Source of the DNA: Anisus vortex
Taxonomy: Eukaryota > Mollusca > Gastropoda > Planorbidae
NCBI GenBank assembly: GCA_949126835.1
Contig: OX421506.1
Coordinates: 24,761,301-24,825,300 of the forward strand
Reading direction: 5' to 3'
DNA: 64,000 nucleotides
This document shows positions 32,501 to 40,914 of the stretch, in pieces; positions within the stretch are counted from its first letter, which is position 1; each line of letters starts with the position of its first letter. The notes beneath the pieces are model-generated. The model searched no databases. It was not told the origin of the DNA and saw only the letters and a list, made by a program, of their open reading frames with translations. The translations under genes and the position numbers were made by a program.

Positions 32501-34373
32501 ACTAAAGCTGTTACAAGAGACATGGTTATCATCTACTGAAGACACTGGTCTACTGACATACGTGGAAAATTTTAAAAATAGACTGTATAATGCATTAAAA
32601 GTTGTCAGATTTAATCTTTTGCAGGCACAAGAAAAGATGAAGGTCTATTATGACGTCAACGCAAGAACCCGTATCTTCCAACCTGGTGATAAAGTTCTCA
32701 TGCTGACGCCACTGTCTGGTCAACCCCTGAGTGCCAAGTTTACAGGACCCTATGAGGTTATGGCTAAGCTTAGTGAGGTTAACTATCTTGTAAAGACCCC
32801 TGATAGACGGAAATCGCAACGAGTGTGCCATATCAATATGTTGAAACCATACATTACCAGAGAAGAACAAAAAGTTGTTGCCTCGGTAAACACTGTTATT
32901 AAAGTCGGGAATAATTCACCCGAAATTGAGCGTGAAGTGGCAGAAAGCAAACTGCAAAATACAAAGGCTCTGACAAACCTAAATGAAAAATTGGCACATT
33001 TACCTGATTGCGAACAATCCGCTATCAAAGGTCTAATTAATGAAAATATCCATTTATTTGGAGATGTACCTAGTAGAACTAGTGTAGTAAAGCATGATGT
33101 AATTCTAAATGAAAATACTAAAGCTATTAAACAACATCCATACAGGTCAAATCCTATCCAGTTAGAATGCATCCGTAAAGAGGTTCGCTACATGCTTGAC
33201 AATGACATTATTACACCTAGTAGTAGTGACTGGTCTTCCCCTTGCGTATTGGTACCTAAAGCCGATGGATCCATGAGGTTTTGTGTGGACTACCGTAAGG
33301 TAAACAAAGTGACAAAAACTGATTCCTATCCAATACCAAGAATCGACGATCTAATAGATCAAGTGAGTAATGCTAAGTTTGTGACGAAAATTGACCTATT
33401 GACGGCGTATTTTCAGATTCCACTGACGGAGAGGGCTCAGGAGATATCATCGTTTGTAACCCCTGACGGACTGTACAAATTTAAGGTCATGCCCTTTGGT
33501 ATGGTTAATGCACCCTCTACTTTTCAACGGTTAATAAATACCATTACTCAGGACATTCCTAAATGTCATGCATACCTCGATGATATTGTTGTTTTTAGTG
33601 ACGATTTTAAATCTCATTTAGATCAACTACATTTGTTATTTACGAAATTGACTCATGCTAATCTCACCATAAACTTGACTAAGAGTCAGTTCTGCCATGC
33701 AACCATCGAGTATCTAGGTCACATAGTGGGAAATGGTTTGGTAAAACCATTAAATGCAAAGGTTAAGGCTGTTCGTGAGTTCCCTGTTCCTGAAACCTGT
33801 AAACAACTCCGTAGTTTTCTCGGGATGGCGGGGTACTACCGTCGGTTCTGTCAAAATTTCTCAACCATTGCATGTCCATTAACAAATCTATTAAAGAAGA
33901 ATTGCACTTTCAAATGGTCTAATGAATGCCACCAGGCCTTTGAGAAATTAAAAGATGTTCTTTCTGAGGCCCCTGTATTAGTAACACCCAATTACAGTAA
34001 ACCCTTTAAAATTACCGTTGACGCGTGTGATACAGGGATGGGAGCGGTCATTTCTCAGAAGGGTGATGATTCATTGGAACACCCGATTAGTTTTTACTCT
34101 CAAAAATTTGATAAGCATCAAAGAAACTATAGTGTGATAGAAAAGGAACTTTTAGGATTAATCCTGGCATTGAAACATTTTGATTTTTATATCAATGGTT
34201 CTCCATATCCAATTGATATTTTAACTGATCATAACCCTTTAGTTTTCCTTTCCAGGGTTAAACAGAACCAAAGAATTATTCGCTGGAGCTTATTTCTCCA
34301 AGCATATAATTTAAATGTGGTATATTTACCAGGTAAACAAAATGTGGTCGCTGACACGTTGTCGCGCATGTAA
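29553..34373 (+). CDS. Gag-PR-IN-RT-RNaseH polyprotein (Gmr1-like order)
   Basis: A single 1606-residue ORF without a gag-pol frameshift. Residues ~95-150 are coiled coil; 383-396 a CCHC knuckle (CTFCKKDGHIKENC); 531-612 a protease with D-S-G at 536-538 and GISLLLGSDIA. Integrase follows: zinc finger H761, H768, C798, C801; core D832, D891, E927 (spacing D-x35-E); and a GPY/F module at ~1055-1100 (KFTGPYEV...HINMLKPY). After it come gypsy-type RT (~1205-1395; D1281 in KIDLLTAYFQIPL, YLDDIVVFS at 1341-1349) and RNase H (D1490, E1532, D1559), ending VADTLSRM. All catalytic residues I looked for are present. In ordinary Ty3/gypsy elements integrase is last. Integrase-before-RT with a gypsy RT is the arrangement described for Gmr1-type elements. 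The ATG at 29553 is chosen because it gives the Gag N-terminus parallel to the 918-residue relative. Confidence 0.94.
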   Translation: MAEANLTLEQLNIFAITSEQLNSMSLTQLKEMANSLGIDITEVTPVRSKLIQDIMLEENTMNSEESVVLNVSETLKTDIDNHEFKMNGNELSADMKFQLEMRKLEIQVQLECKRIEVQLEGKRIEAEKEKRLGELEKERIASNERIELAKSRSSTHTIQETNNVELFKFKKHVPSMENIEIDEFFMVFERNSIDYKFPEDKKAVLLRSALTKGKALDVVLNLTPEECNDYELIKSRILLSYVLTPEKYRKLYREYKKEPEVSHVDFLRLEKKYFDRWLRSKNVNKDYEKLYNLILMEDFTEKIRTDIKVHLADRGIEIAEQAAVKADEYVIIHPHSHYVQNDRTSLRTQNSNTERKLRSTEDKSKQKADKQENSSFVQKRITCTFCKKDGHIKENCWSLHKEKRPIKNKNNVVLSHIAVQTETQINKTAHKRIKAERETSDVSHEEMAKHACPSCSKSEKVFEMKTEAIEHSSFNSKGSVTDEQSVNKTFTYGGSSVARNSVGRELPECMLSDVSEGYVSPIDNQARERKIKILRDSGADISLLLKNTVPTSKLTHTGQYALISTMAGTLTAPLHRIQLKCNYFTGSVIVGIVKKFPYRGISLLLGSDIAKNQVHPVLKETKDSVQCKNTENSVCVITRAMEKQQMTNESTKKPEPTPEIDLQATFMADVLGGHSSHTDQNNLSPRQLLILAQGKDPEIGKLKEEAKNEGELETMAAGYYLRDELLMRKWRGKENDDETCSEVHQIVVPNVYRKDILHMAHDSPYAGHLGIQKTFDRILPYFFWPGLRRDVTSFCRSCPVCQMVDKPNQTIPVAPLRPIPAFSEPFSHIIIDCVGPLPKTKAGHQYLFTIMCSATRFPEAIPLRSINADKISDALIGFFTRYGLPKTVQSDQGSNFSSKLFRQVLERLGIRHAVSSAYHPQSQGALERYHQTLKNMLHTFCFEHNDDWDRGMPFALFATREAVQESLGFSPFELVFGHTVRGPLKLLQETWLSSTEDTGLLTYVENFKNRLYNALKVVRFNLLQAQEKMKVYYDVNARTRIFQPGDKVLMLTPLSGQPLSAKFTGPYEVMAKLSEVNYLVKTPDRRKSQRVCHINMLKPYITREEQKVVASVNTVIKVGNNSPEIEREVAESKLQNTKALTNLNEKLAHLPDCEQSAIKGLINENIHLFGDVPSRTSVVKHDVILNENTKAIKQHPYRSNPIQLECIRKEVRYMLDNDIITPSSSDWSSPCVLVPKADGSMRFCVDYRKVNKVTKTDSYPIPRIDDLIDQVSNAKFVTKIDLLTAYFQIPLTERAQEISSFVTPDGLYKFKVMPFGMVNAPSTFQRLINTITQDIPKCHAYLDDIVVFSDDFKSHLDQLHLLFTKLTHANLTINLTKSQFCHATIEYLGHIVGNGLVKPLNAKVKAVREFPVPETCKQLRSFLGMAGYYRRFCQNFSTIACPLTNLLKKNCTFKWSNECHQAFEKLKDVLSEAPVLVTPNYSKPFKITVDACDTGMGAVISQKGDDSLEHPISFYSQKFDKHQRNYSVIEKELLGLILALKHFDFYINGSPYPIDILTDHNPLVFLSRVKQNQRIIRWSLFLQAYNLNVVYLPGKQNVVADTLSRM

Positions 34374-35214
34374 CTGGTAAACCAGAAGATGAAAGTCAGT
34401 TTCTCATTAAATGTTTTCTTTTATGTCATTCATTGTATTGATTAACATATATATTATTGTAAATATGACAATAAATAAACTATGTTTTAAAATATTACAA
34501 TATGAAACATTACAGAACAAAACTTCAAATTCTACTAGAAACAATCATACGTTGTAAGGTAAAAGGTAACTATTGCATACACCAATTGCACACACACCGG
34601 TATTTAACTTGAATACATCCACACTTGTGTTTGTTCAATTGATTATTGATGTGTTTTGCAAATTGTTTGTTTTCTATGTCGTCATGTTATAATTTGGATG
34701 TCTTATTTTATGCTATGTAAAGGCTAAATCAGCTGAGATTATAACATTTTTAAATATTCTTGATGTCATAATTTAGACATCATAATAATATAATAACTGA
34801 AAATCATTAATTAATGATACAGTGATCGGTTATAAATAAATTAAACTTTCTAAGGAATTATCTATCAATTATTAATCGGTTCCACTTATTTGGGTAATTC
34901 ATATCAATTCTGTGGGAATTGGTTATTGGTGGTAATAGTTTTATGGTCAACGTTGTACACACAATAATCATAATTGTAAATATTGATTGATAAATAAATG
35001 TTAATTAATAATCATTGATAGAATAATGTGATAAGGGATTCCATAATAGCGACTTTGTTATTAAGGGAGTATGTAATATATGGTTCATTTTAATCTTAAA
35101 AAGATTGTCCAATAGTCAATTAAATCTTACGAATAGTTTGGGAATTCGGTTCATTTTATGGGTACTCTACAAAGAATTCCATACTTAACGCTGTCTGTAA
35201 TTCCTTTGTGTCTT
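34374..35214 (+). other. Internal 3' non-coding region of the Gmr1-like element
   Basis: 840 bp of AT-rich DNA between the stop and the polypurine tract. No env-like frame is seen. Confidence 0.6.
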
Positions 35215-35227
35215 AAGGGGGGGCGAG
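35215..35227 (+). promoter_or_regulatory. Polypurine tract
   Basis: aaggggggg then cgag, directly before the 3' LTR. Confidence 0.8.
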
Positions 35228-35834
35228 TGTTACGAGTATATTTATTTCCATATTATATTGGTTCTGATATTATTAACTAAAGTTAAAATGAAATAATCTT
35301 AAACCCGAAAAATTTCCGTGTTAGGAATAAAACACGTATATGTCTAATCACTACGTCATAGCATGAAAATGCGTCATATGTCAGCACGAGGGTTTGAGTC
35401 CGTTAGTTTTGGTTCTAGTTTGGGCGCTAATGTGTGAGGACTGTTTTTGACCACTTTCTTAAAGATAGGATTACAGCTTAGTTCGTTATAGAAGAATCTC
35501 AACTGATTAAGTTTCATTATATAATACTGGTACATGTATTCTGTGGTATTGTTATATTTTATCATCTCAACTTGTTGGAATAAAATTGTGTTCAATTTCA
35601 AACAGGATTATGGATTTCCTATATATTAAGGTACAGTTTATCTAAATCATTTCATTCACAAAGATTCATAGCAAACGAGTAAAATAAACATCAAATCTAA
35701 TTGAATAACATCAATACAAGTTCTTATACAACCTTGTGAGATCCAAGATGGATATGAATCAAAAGAATATAAATATATGATAATACATTACTAAAAATAT
35801 CATCTAACGTCAGTAGCTGATTTCGCACGTGACA
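35228..35834 (+). repeat. 3' LTR of the Gmr1-like element
   Basis: 607 bp with the same TG...CA ends as the 5' LTR; followed by ACAC. Confidence 0.95.
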
Positions 35835-35954
35835 ACACACAAATACACGCAAACATACACAAACATATATGAAAGATTGGAACAAAACATACTTTTTTAG
35901 AAAATATAAAACGACTGTTCATATCTATTAGTAGGGGTGAAGCCACAGGCGGTG

Positions 35955-36055
35955 GGGGAGGGGGGCAAGCTCTTCTGTCCTCTAGTGTTTCGAGGTTTAG
36001 TGATTTAACTATTGATGTTACTCTTAACAAATGTGAATATTCCCTAATAAGGAAC
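35955..36055 (-). mobile_element. Fragment of the Jockey-like LINE RT
   Basis: The minus strand codes VTSIVKSLNLETLEDRRA, matching VTPLLFKTLNLKTLEDRRA in the 13350-14890 copy. It is cut off at a G/C-run junction that reads aggggtgaagccacaggcgg. Confidence 0.65.
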
Positions 36056-36184
36056 CTTGCTACTTGCTATTAAAATGTTTTAACGAGGTTCAATAGTTGA
36101 ACAAACAACTATTTGTGTATGTAGATAAATGCAGTAGCCTATAGATGAAAATATTACGTTCAGCACAAAACTAATGCTAAGAAT

Positions 36185-36445
36185 TAAAGTACCCTTCGGA
36201 ACAAACTGACCAGAGGGCTGGTGAAGCATCGTTCGACAGTTTTCTGTGGCCACGGCATACTAGGGGATGTGTGGCCAGCACAATGCGCAGTCTCCTTTAC
36301 GTTACTCCAACTAATGTCAGGTACCCATCCTAGCTGGGCAGACTCAGAAACACCCTCAAGACCCGGGAAAAAAATCTAGCCGCAACCAGTACCTTCGGAT
36401 CGACAGTCGAACGTGCTGTCGCTCGGCTACCGTGCCCCCGAAACT
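36185..36445 (-). mobile_element. tRNA-derived SINE
   Basis: The minus strand starts gggggcacggtagccgagcg (box A-like), has a decayed box B (aaggtactggttgcg), then a body with cccgggtcttgagggtg, gatgggtacctgaca, cattgtgctggccaca and a tail. The same body is on the plus strand at 51764-51975 and, diverged, at 56895-57110. Confidence 0.8.
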
Positions 36446-36818
36446 ATTGCTTAAGATTTGAAAAAAGCATTTTGTCCTCTCGGCAAATTTTCAAAATGAC
36501 AATCCAAGGTTAATTCATAAATGATGATAAAGTATAGTCTAGTATGTTTTAAAAAATAAGATGTATCAATTCAAAATTAAACTTGCATTGCAAGAGTCTA
36601 ATTTAATTATAAACTACACAAATCAGGCATTTGAATAAAAAAAAGTATGACCCTTAGTTGATAAACAAAATTTTACTTACGACCATACCATGGCTAGAAA
36701 CTCTAGCTACCACATCCGTTTGTAAGTAAAAAAAGCGCACTAGAATGCACTAATAAACACCGTAGGAAAATTTTATACTTTTATCATTGAGGCTAGGAAA
36801 ATTTAAAATAAAATTTAA
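36446..36818. other. AT-rich spacer
   Basis: No gene is seen. Confidence 0.35.
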
Positions 36819-37315
36819 AACAAGAAAACCATAAAAACAAAGTTTTTATTATACTCCCTTTCTTTGCAAACTAAGTTTACCATTTCCACATCACTACAAA
36901 ACTAAAAAATTCGAATCGGTAATGTCGGCAAATACATATCTAATTATAACGATTGCGCATTAAAACAAACAAACTTGCTTTTGTTTCGGCTATATTGTGT
37001 CGTTTTCATTCGCATTTATTTCGTAAAAACTAACATATCCGAAAAGTTTATGTAATTCCGTCAAAGGCAGCCATGTTTTTTCGTAAACTATATTCCTCGA
37101 TTCGCAACTTGGTAGAAGAAATTCGTGACTATTCCAAATGCTACGATGATAAAAATTTAATAGAATGTATTGTTAGTTTGTGCAAGTCTGCAGCGGAAAT
37201 TTCAGCTCGATCGGACCACGAGAAGTGGTCGGAAAATCGATTCAAAGTTTTGCTGTCATCCAACCAACCATCCATCCAAGCGGACGGACAGCAGAACTTA
37301 AAAGAAAGGGAGTAA
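36819..37315 (+). repeat. Dispersed repeat family B, copy 2
   Basis: Same ends as copy 1. Internal tttcagctcgatcggaccac is preserved; the middle is diverged and contains a chance 80-codon frame (37073-37315). Confidence 0.75.
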
Positions 37316-37354
37316 GAAAGGGAGTAAAAAAACAGCTTATTGTTTTAGTATTAT

Positions 37355-37651
37355 CATAGACTATAATAAGATGGACCGCTTGCTCTATTTTTAGAGCATA
37401 TATCAACTTTTTTTCCGTGCGCAACCAATTAGGCTGTCTTAAATTACTTCTACGCTCCTCGTTGTTTCTTAAATGTTTCCGCTTTATACAACTTTCGATT
37501 TTAATTTTAATTTTTCATTGAGAAATCGAAGCAATTCAATAAAACGGAAGTGCAAAGGAAACAACGAATCGGAAATTCAGAAAATCAGTGTTTCGAGTCA
37601 TCATATTGCAGAAATACTAGAGCAAGCGGTCCATGTATATTATAGTCTATG
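37355..37651. mobile_element. Complete foldback MITE with 7-bp target duplication
   Basis: 297 bp bounded by catagactataata...tattatagtctatg inverted ends continuing into atggaccgcttgctct / agagcaagcggtccat. It is flanked by GTATTAT at 37348-37354 and 37652-37658. Other copies are at 7364-7763 and 37767-38585. There is no ORF. Superfamily unassigned: a 7-bp duplication, or 8 bp with one mismatch, would be compatible with hAT. Confidence 0.85.
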
Positions 37652-37766
37652 GTATTATTTTTAAAGATGTTCCGTCAACGCCTAAGATTATTTATTCTGA
37701 TCTGAGTCCTGCATTTTGATTATGGTTTTAAAAAATGATTACGCTGTTTTGTTTGTTCGGTATGAT

Positions 37767-38585
37767 CATAGAGTATAATACACATGGACTGCTTGCTTTA
37801 GTATTTCTGCTATTTGATGACTCGAAAGATTTCTTTTCGGAATTCCTGATTCCCTGTGCTACCGTGCACGTGATTTTATTTAATCAGATTCTTTATCCTG
37901 TCTTACAGCTATAAAAAGACATGTAATACCAAAAATATATATGCCTTAAACATTCTAAAAAAGTATAAATCAATAAATGAAAAAAGGCAAAAATATCGTT
38001 TTCTGTTTGTTTCCTGGTCACGCAGGGATAGAAGGAAACGAAACAGCTGAAATAGACATGAAACGATTAATAATTAGACGCGCAAAACAGTATTGGATAA
38101 ACTTTTTGAATACCGAATGCAATAAACTACAATATTTGGAAAACTGAAAACCTGGCATGATACAAATCACCTAATAAGCTTACAAGACATACAAAACGAA
38201 CACATTCGTTTCTCTTAAAACGAGAAACGGCCCCAATGTGTGCCTTCTGCAATGTTAACTTAACAGTTTCTCAAAATATATAATAAACTATATTAAAGAC
38301 ATCCACCTGTACTTCATAATTTAAAGATATAAGAACAAGAAAAACATGACAACAACGTTAACAAAAAGGCCTTATATAGACTTCGATGTTGATGGGCAGG
38401 AAATACAATAATTCATTTCAATTATAAATTAAAATCGAAAGTTGTATACAGCGGAAACATTAATTTAGGAGAAGGTATGAGCATAGAAGTAATTTAAGAC
38501 AGCGGGTTTTTTTAATGCGCACGAAAATAAACATAGACGCTCTTAAAACAGAGCAAGCGGTCCATCTTAATTATTATAGTCTATA
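37767..38585. mobile_element. Third copy of the foldback MITE, split by LINE sequence
   Basis: The left end catagagtataata...catggactgcttgct is at 37767. The right arm (gaaagttgtatacagcgga, tttaagacagcg, agagcaagcggtccatctta) ends at 38585. About 550 bp between them is foreign, mostly LINE. Confidence 0.7.
37985..38435 (+). pseudogene. LINE RNase H fragment and 3' tail, nested in MITE
   Basis: Codes PGHAGIEGNETAEIDMK, the conserved RNase H block of I/R1/Jockey-type LINEs, then TAPMCAFCNVNLTV, a Cys-rich end. Its tail (tttaaagatataagaacaag ... gttgatgggcaggaaataca) recurs inverted at 40330-40530. Confidence 0.72.
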
Positions 38586-38629
38586 ATCTAATCAGGAAAC
38601 CTACTTCATGAAAATATATCACTAGGAAA

Positions 38630-38705
38630 GATAGAGATGCAAGACTAGACTCGGACCATGGATGAGCGTAGGACGCAATAATCTACTTTATATAAGGAGC
38701 GTTTG
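38630..38705 (+). mobile_element. 3' end fragment of the Jockey-like LINE
   Basis: gcaagactagactcggacca, gatgagcgtaggacgcaata and ataaggagcgt match 14815-14885 nearly base for base. Confidence 0.75.
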
Positions 38706-38789
38706 TAATATATAAGCTAAGATAAGAAAAGACGAATAAAAAAAAAAAACTTCTTTTTCTTTTTTCAAAATGTTTAGTATCCCGTTGGG

Positions 38790-38905
38790 CCTATTTGATC
38801 CACAGGGCCGGTGAAGCAGCGTTCACCAATTGCTGTGGCCTACTAGGGGATAGTGTTGCCGGTTCAATGCTAGTCGCCTTAATTTTACTCTAAAGTCATG
38901 TAACC
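38790..38905 (-). mobile_element. SINE tail fragment
   Basis: Minus strand shows actatcccctagta-ggccacag, gctgcttcaccggccctgtg, equivalent to the tail of the 36185-36445 SINE; the head is absent. Confidence 0.65.
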
Positions 38906-38944
38906 ACCGATTTGTTAATGTCTGGGAAAGAAAAGGACGAGCCT

Positions 38945-39145
38945 TCCCGCTCAGTGCCGTTGCTATGGATTTGGGGGCCCGGGGGGCTTGGCCTCTTTAA
39001 AGGCCCCTGCATTTGTCATTCGACATTATGACACGAGAAAAAACAATTCGGACACTCCTTTGGGGGCCCTCCTCAAGTAGGGGCCCGGAGGGACTTTCGA
39101 ATTCGGACCCCCCTCCCCCTCCCCTAGCTACGCCATTATTCCCTC
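38945..39145. repeat. G/C-run repeat with inverted ends, MITE-like
   Basis: agtgccgttgctatgga at the left and tagctacgccatt at the right are imperfect inverted repeats. Internal runs include gggggcccggggggc and ggggccc. It is similar in style to the hAT-like G-rich elements at 24808 and 42878. Boundaries are uncertain. Confidence 0.4.
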
Positions 39146-39511
39146 TCTTTAGTCCAGGGAGTAACGTTTGGTAGGGAGGGGAGGCACACTAAAGTTCTTA
39201 TCGGCTCCGGCCAACCCGAAGGCATGCCTTGTAACAGGGTACGGGTTTCCGCAGCCCAGCTTATAAGTTAACTGCGTAATTCTCCTCGGATCATTATCGT
39301 GGTGGCTCGCCCTGCAATGTCACCCGGTACCACAAATCCTATACTATAGATACGGACATTCAGGAACCAGTCGGTTCGTAAGACGGAATGTCCCCCATGC
39401 GTTCACCCGCCGGTGTATTCTTAATGTGAACGTATCGGCGGTTTGCTCACTTCGCCATTCATTGCGGCCCATATGTACAGAAGTGTCAGTTAACCAACAG
39501 AATTTAGGGAC

Positions 39512-39925
39512 ACACAGGAACACTCTCCGGACACAGGAACACTCTCCAGACACAGGAACACTCTCCAGACACAGGAACACTCTCCAGACACAGGAACACT
39601 CTCCAGACACAGGAACAATCTCCAGACACAGGAACAATCTCCAGACACAGGAACACTCTCCAGACACGGGAACACTCTCCAGACACAGGAACACTCTCCA
39701 GACACAGGAACACACTTCAGACACAGGAACACTCTCCTGACACAGGAACACTCTCCATACACCGGAACACTCTCCATACACGGGGACACTCTCCAGTCAC
39801 AGGAACACTCTCCAGACACAGGTACACTCTCCAGACTCAGGAACACTCTCCAGACACAGGAACACGCCCCAGACACAGGAACACTCTCCAGACACAGGAA
39901 CACTCTCCAGAAATAGGAAATTATC
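39512..39925. repeat. 19-bp minisatellite, about 21 units
   Basis: Unit acactctccagacacagga with few variants (aatctccagacacagga, cgccccagacacagga). It lies next to a SINE head on the right. Because 19 is not a multiple of 3, all frames stay open and give 19-residue repeats; these long ORFs are by-products, not genes. Confidence 0.93.
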
Positions 39926-39934
39926 CAGACACGG

Positions 39935-40022
39935 GAACAAATCCTAGCCATCACTAGGAGTCGAAACCAGGACCTTCGGTACGGCAACTAAAAGCGCAGC
40001 CGATCGGCTACTGTACCCCTTT
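39935..40022 (-). mobile_element. SINE head adjoining the minisatellite
   Basis: Minus strand: ggggtacagtagccgatcgg (box A-like), aaggtcctggtttcgactcc (box B-like), then ggctaggatttgttcccgtg, which runs straight into the minisatellite unit. Corresponds to ggctaggattctttcccggg in the 51764 copy. Confidence 0.7.
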
Positions 40023-40329
40023 GTTCTGCTAAGCAGACTTTATTTTATTATGTTAGTTTGTTGTTTATAAGATCAGGCAGTATCATAGAACATCTATTAT
40101 TTTATCCAGTTCATTATTGTCTTTATGTGATTATTTTGGTTTCTTTGCCATGCTTGCTGGCTAGATGTTTTAAAGACCAAGTGAAGAGCTTTTTATGAAA
40201 ATTGAGATAAAATACTTGATTTTGATAGTAAATAGTGTATTATCTGAAAGATAAGAATTGACATTTCTTATTGCGCTTCTATCCATGCTATTAAATTAGC
40301 ATGCTCAGTGCGATCTTTGTGTGATTTGC

Positions 40330-40530
40330 AGTGGCAGATGTATTAGCCAAAGAGAAAGGTTAATACAATTATTTATACAAGATATCAAAGAGTTTTAGTT
40401 TGTTGTATTTCCGGCCCATCAACATCTCAGGTTATATAAGACCTTTTGTTAAGGTTGTTGTCATGTTTTTCTTGTATCCATTTTGTTGTTCTTATATCTT
40501 TAAATTCTGTAGTACAGTTGGACGTCTTAG
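40330..40530 (-). mobile_element. LINE 3' tail, same family as 37985-38435
   Basis: On the minus strand tttaaagatataagaacaa, gaaaaacatgacaacaac and gttgatgggccggaaatac match the tail at 38320-38415. Confidence 0.7.
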
Positions 40531-40914
40531 GTACTTTTAACACTGAAATCTAAAAAGAAACAAGAAACACTTGCTCAAGAATACTGAGTTTTTATTATTT
40601 TTATTAGCATTATTAATACACAAATATTAAAATCTTCAAAAAATAAATTGATTAGTAATATGATACAGTACAAGAAAATCAAAATTGAAGGAAAAATAAA
40701 AGAACACAATAGCATAAAAACATAAAAAGTAATAGTAATAGGATCAAAAAAGAATATTTTTGTAAATACACACAATTTAATATTAATGGCTTCAACAATT
40801 AAATAGATTAGCTTTCTAATACATTAGTAGAAAAAAATCTGAAGAAAAATAAATGAATACAAAGAAAAATATCAAGCTGATTTATAAGTTTTAAATATCC
40901 AAATTGATTTATTC
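40531..40914. other. AT-rich spacer
   Basis: No gene is seen; the 66-codon hydrophobic frame at 40575 is a by-product of A/T composition. Confidence 0.4.

Larger units (their letters stand above)
28665..35834 (+). mobile_element. Gmr1-like LTR retrotransposon with intact ORF
   Basis: The 7170-bp element has 607-bp LTRs (TGTTACGAG...GTGACA) and a 4-bp target duplication ACAC (28661-28664, 35835-35838). Nine LTR differences were counted by eye, about 1.5%. One 1606-codon ORF carries every enzyme domain, with integrase placed before RT. It is potentially autonomous. It lies in a spacer, not in a recognised gene. Confidence 0.93.

Noticed and set aside
31618..33172. Minus-strand ORFs of 70-130 codons within the LTR element
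   Set aside because: They overlap the intact 1606-codon polyprotein in antisense and have no motifs.
39344..39987. Several long overlapping ORFs with 19-residue repeats on both strands
   Set aside because: They are by-products of a 19-bp minisatellite that stays open in all frames; no start context, splice sites or independent domain support them.
40575..40775. 66-codon hydrophobic minus-strand ORF
   Set aside because: Low-complexity A/T composition gives Phe/Ile/Leu codons; there is no signal-peptide or splice support.
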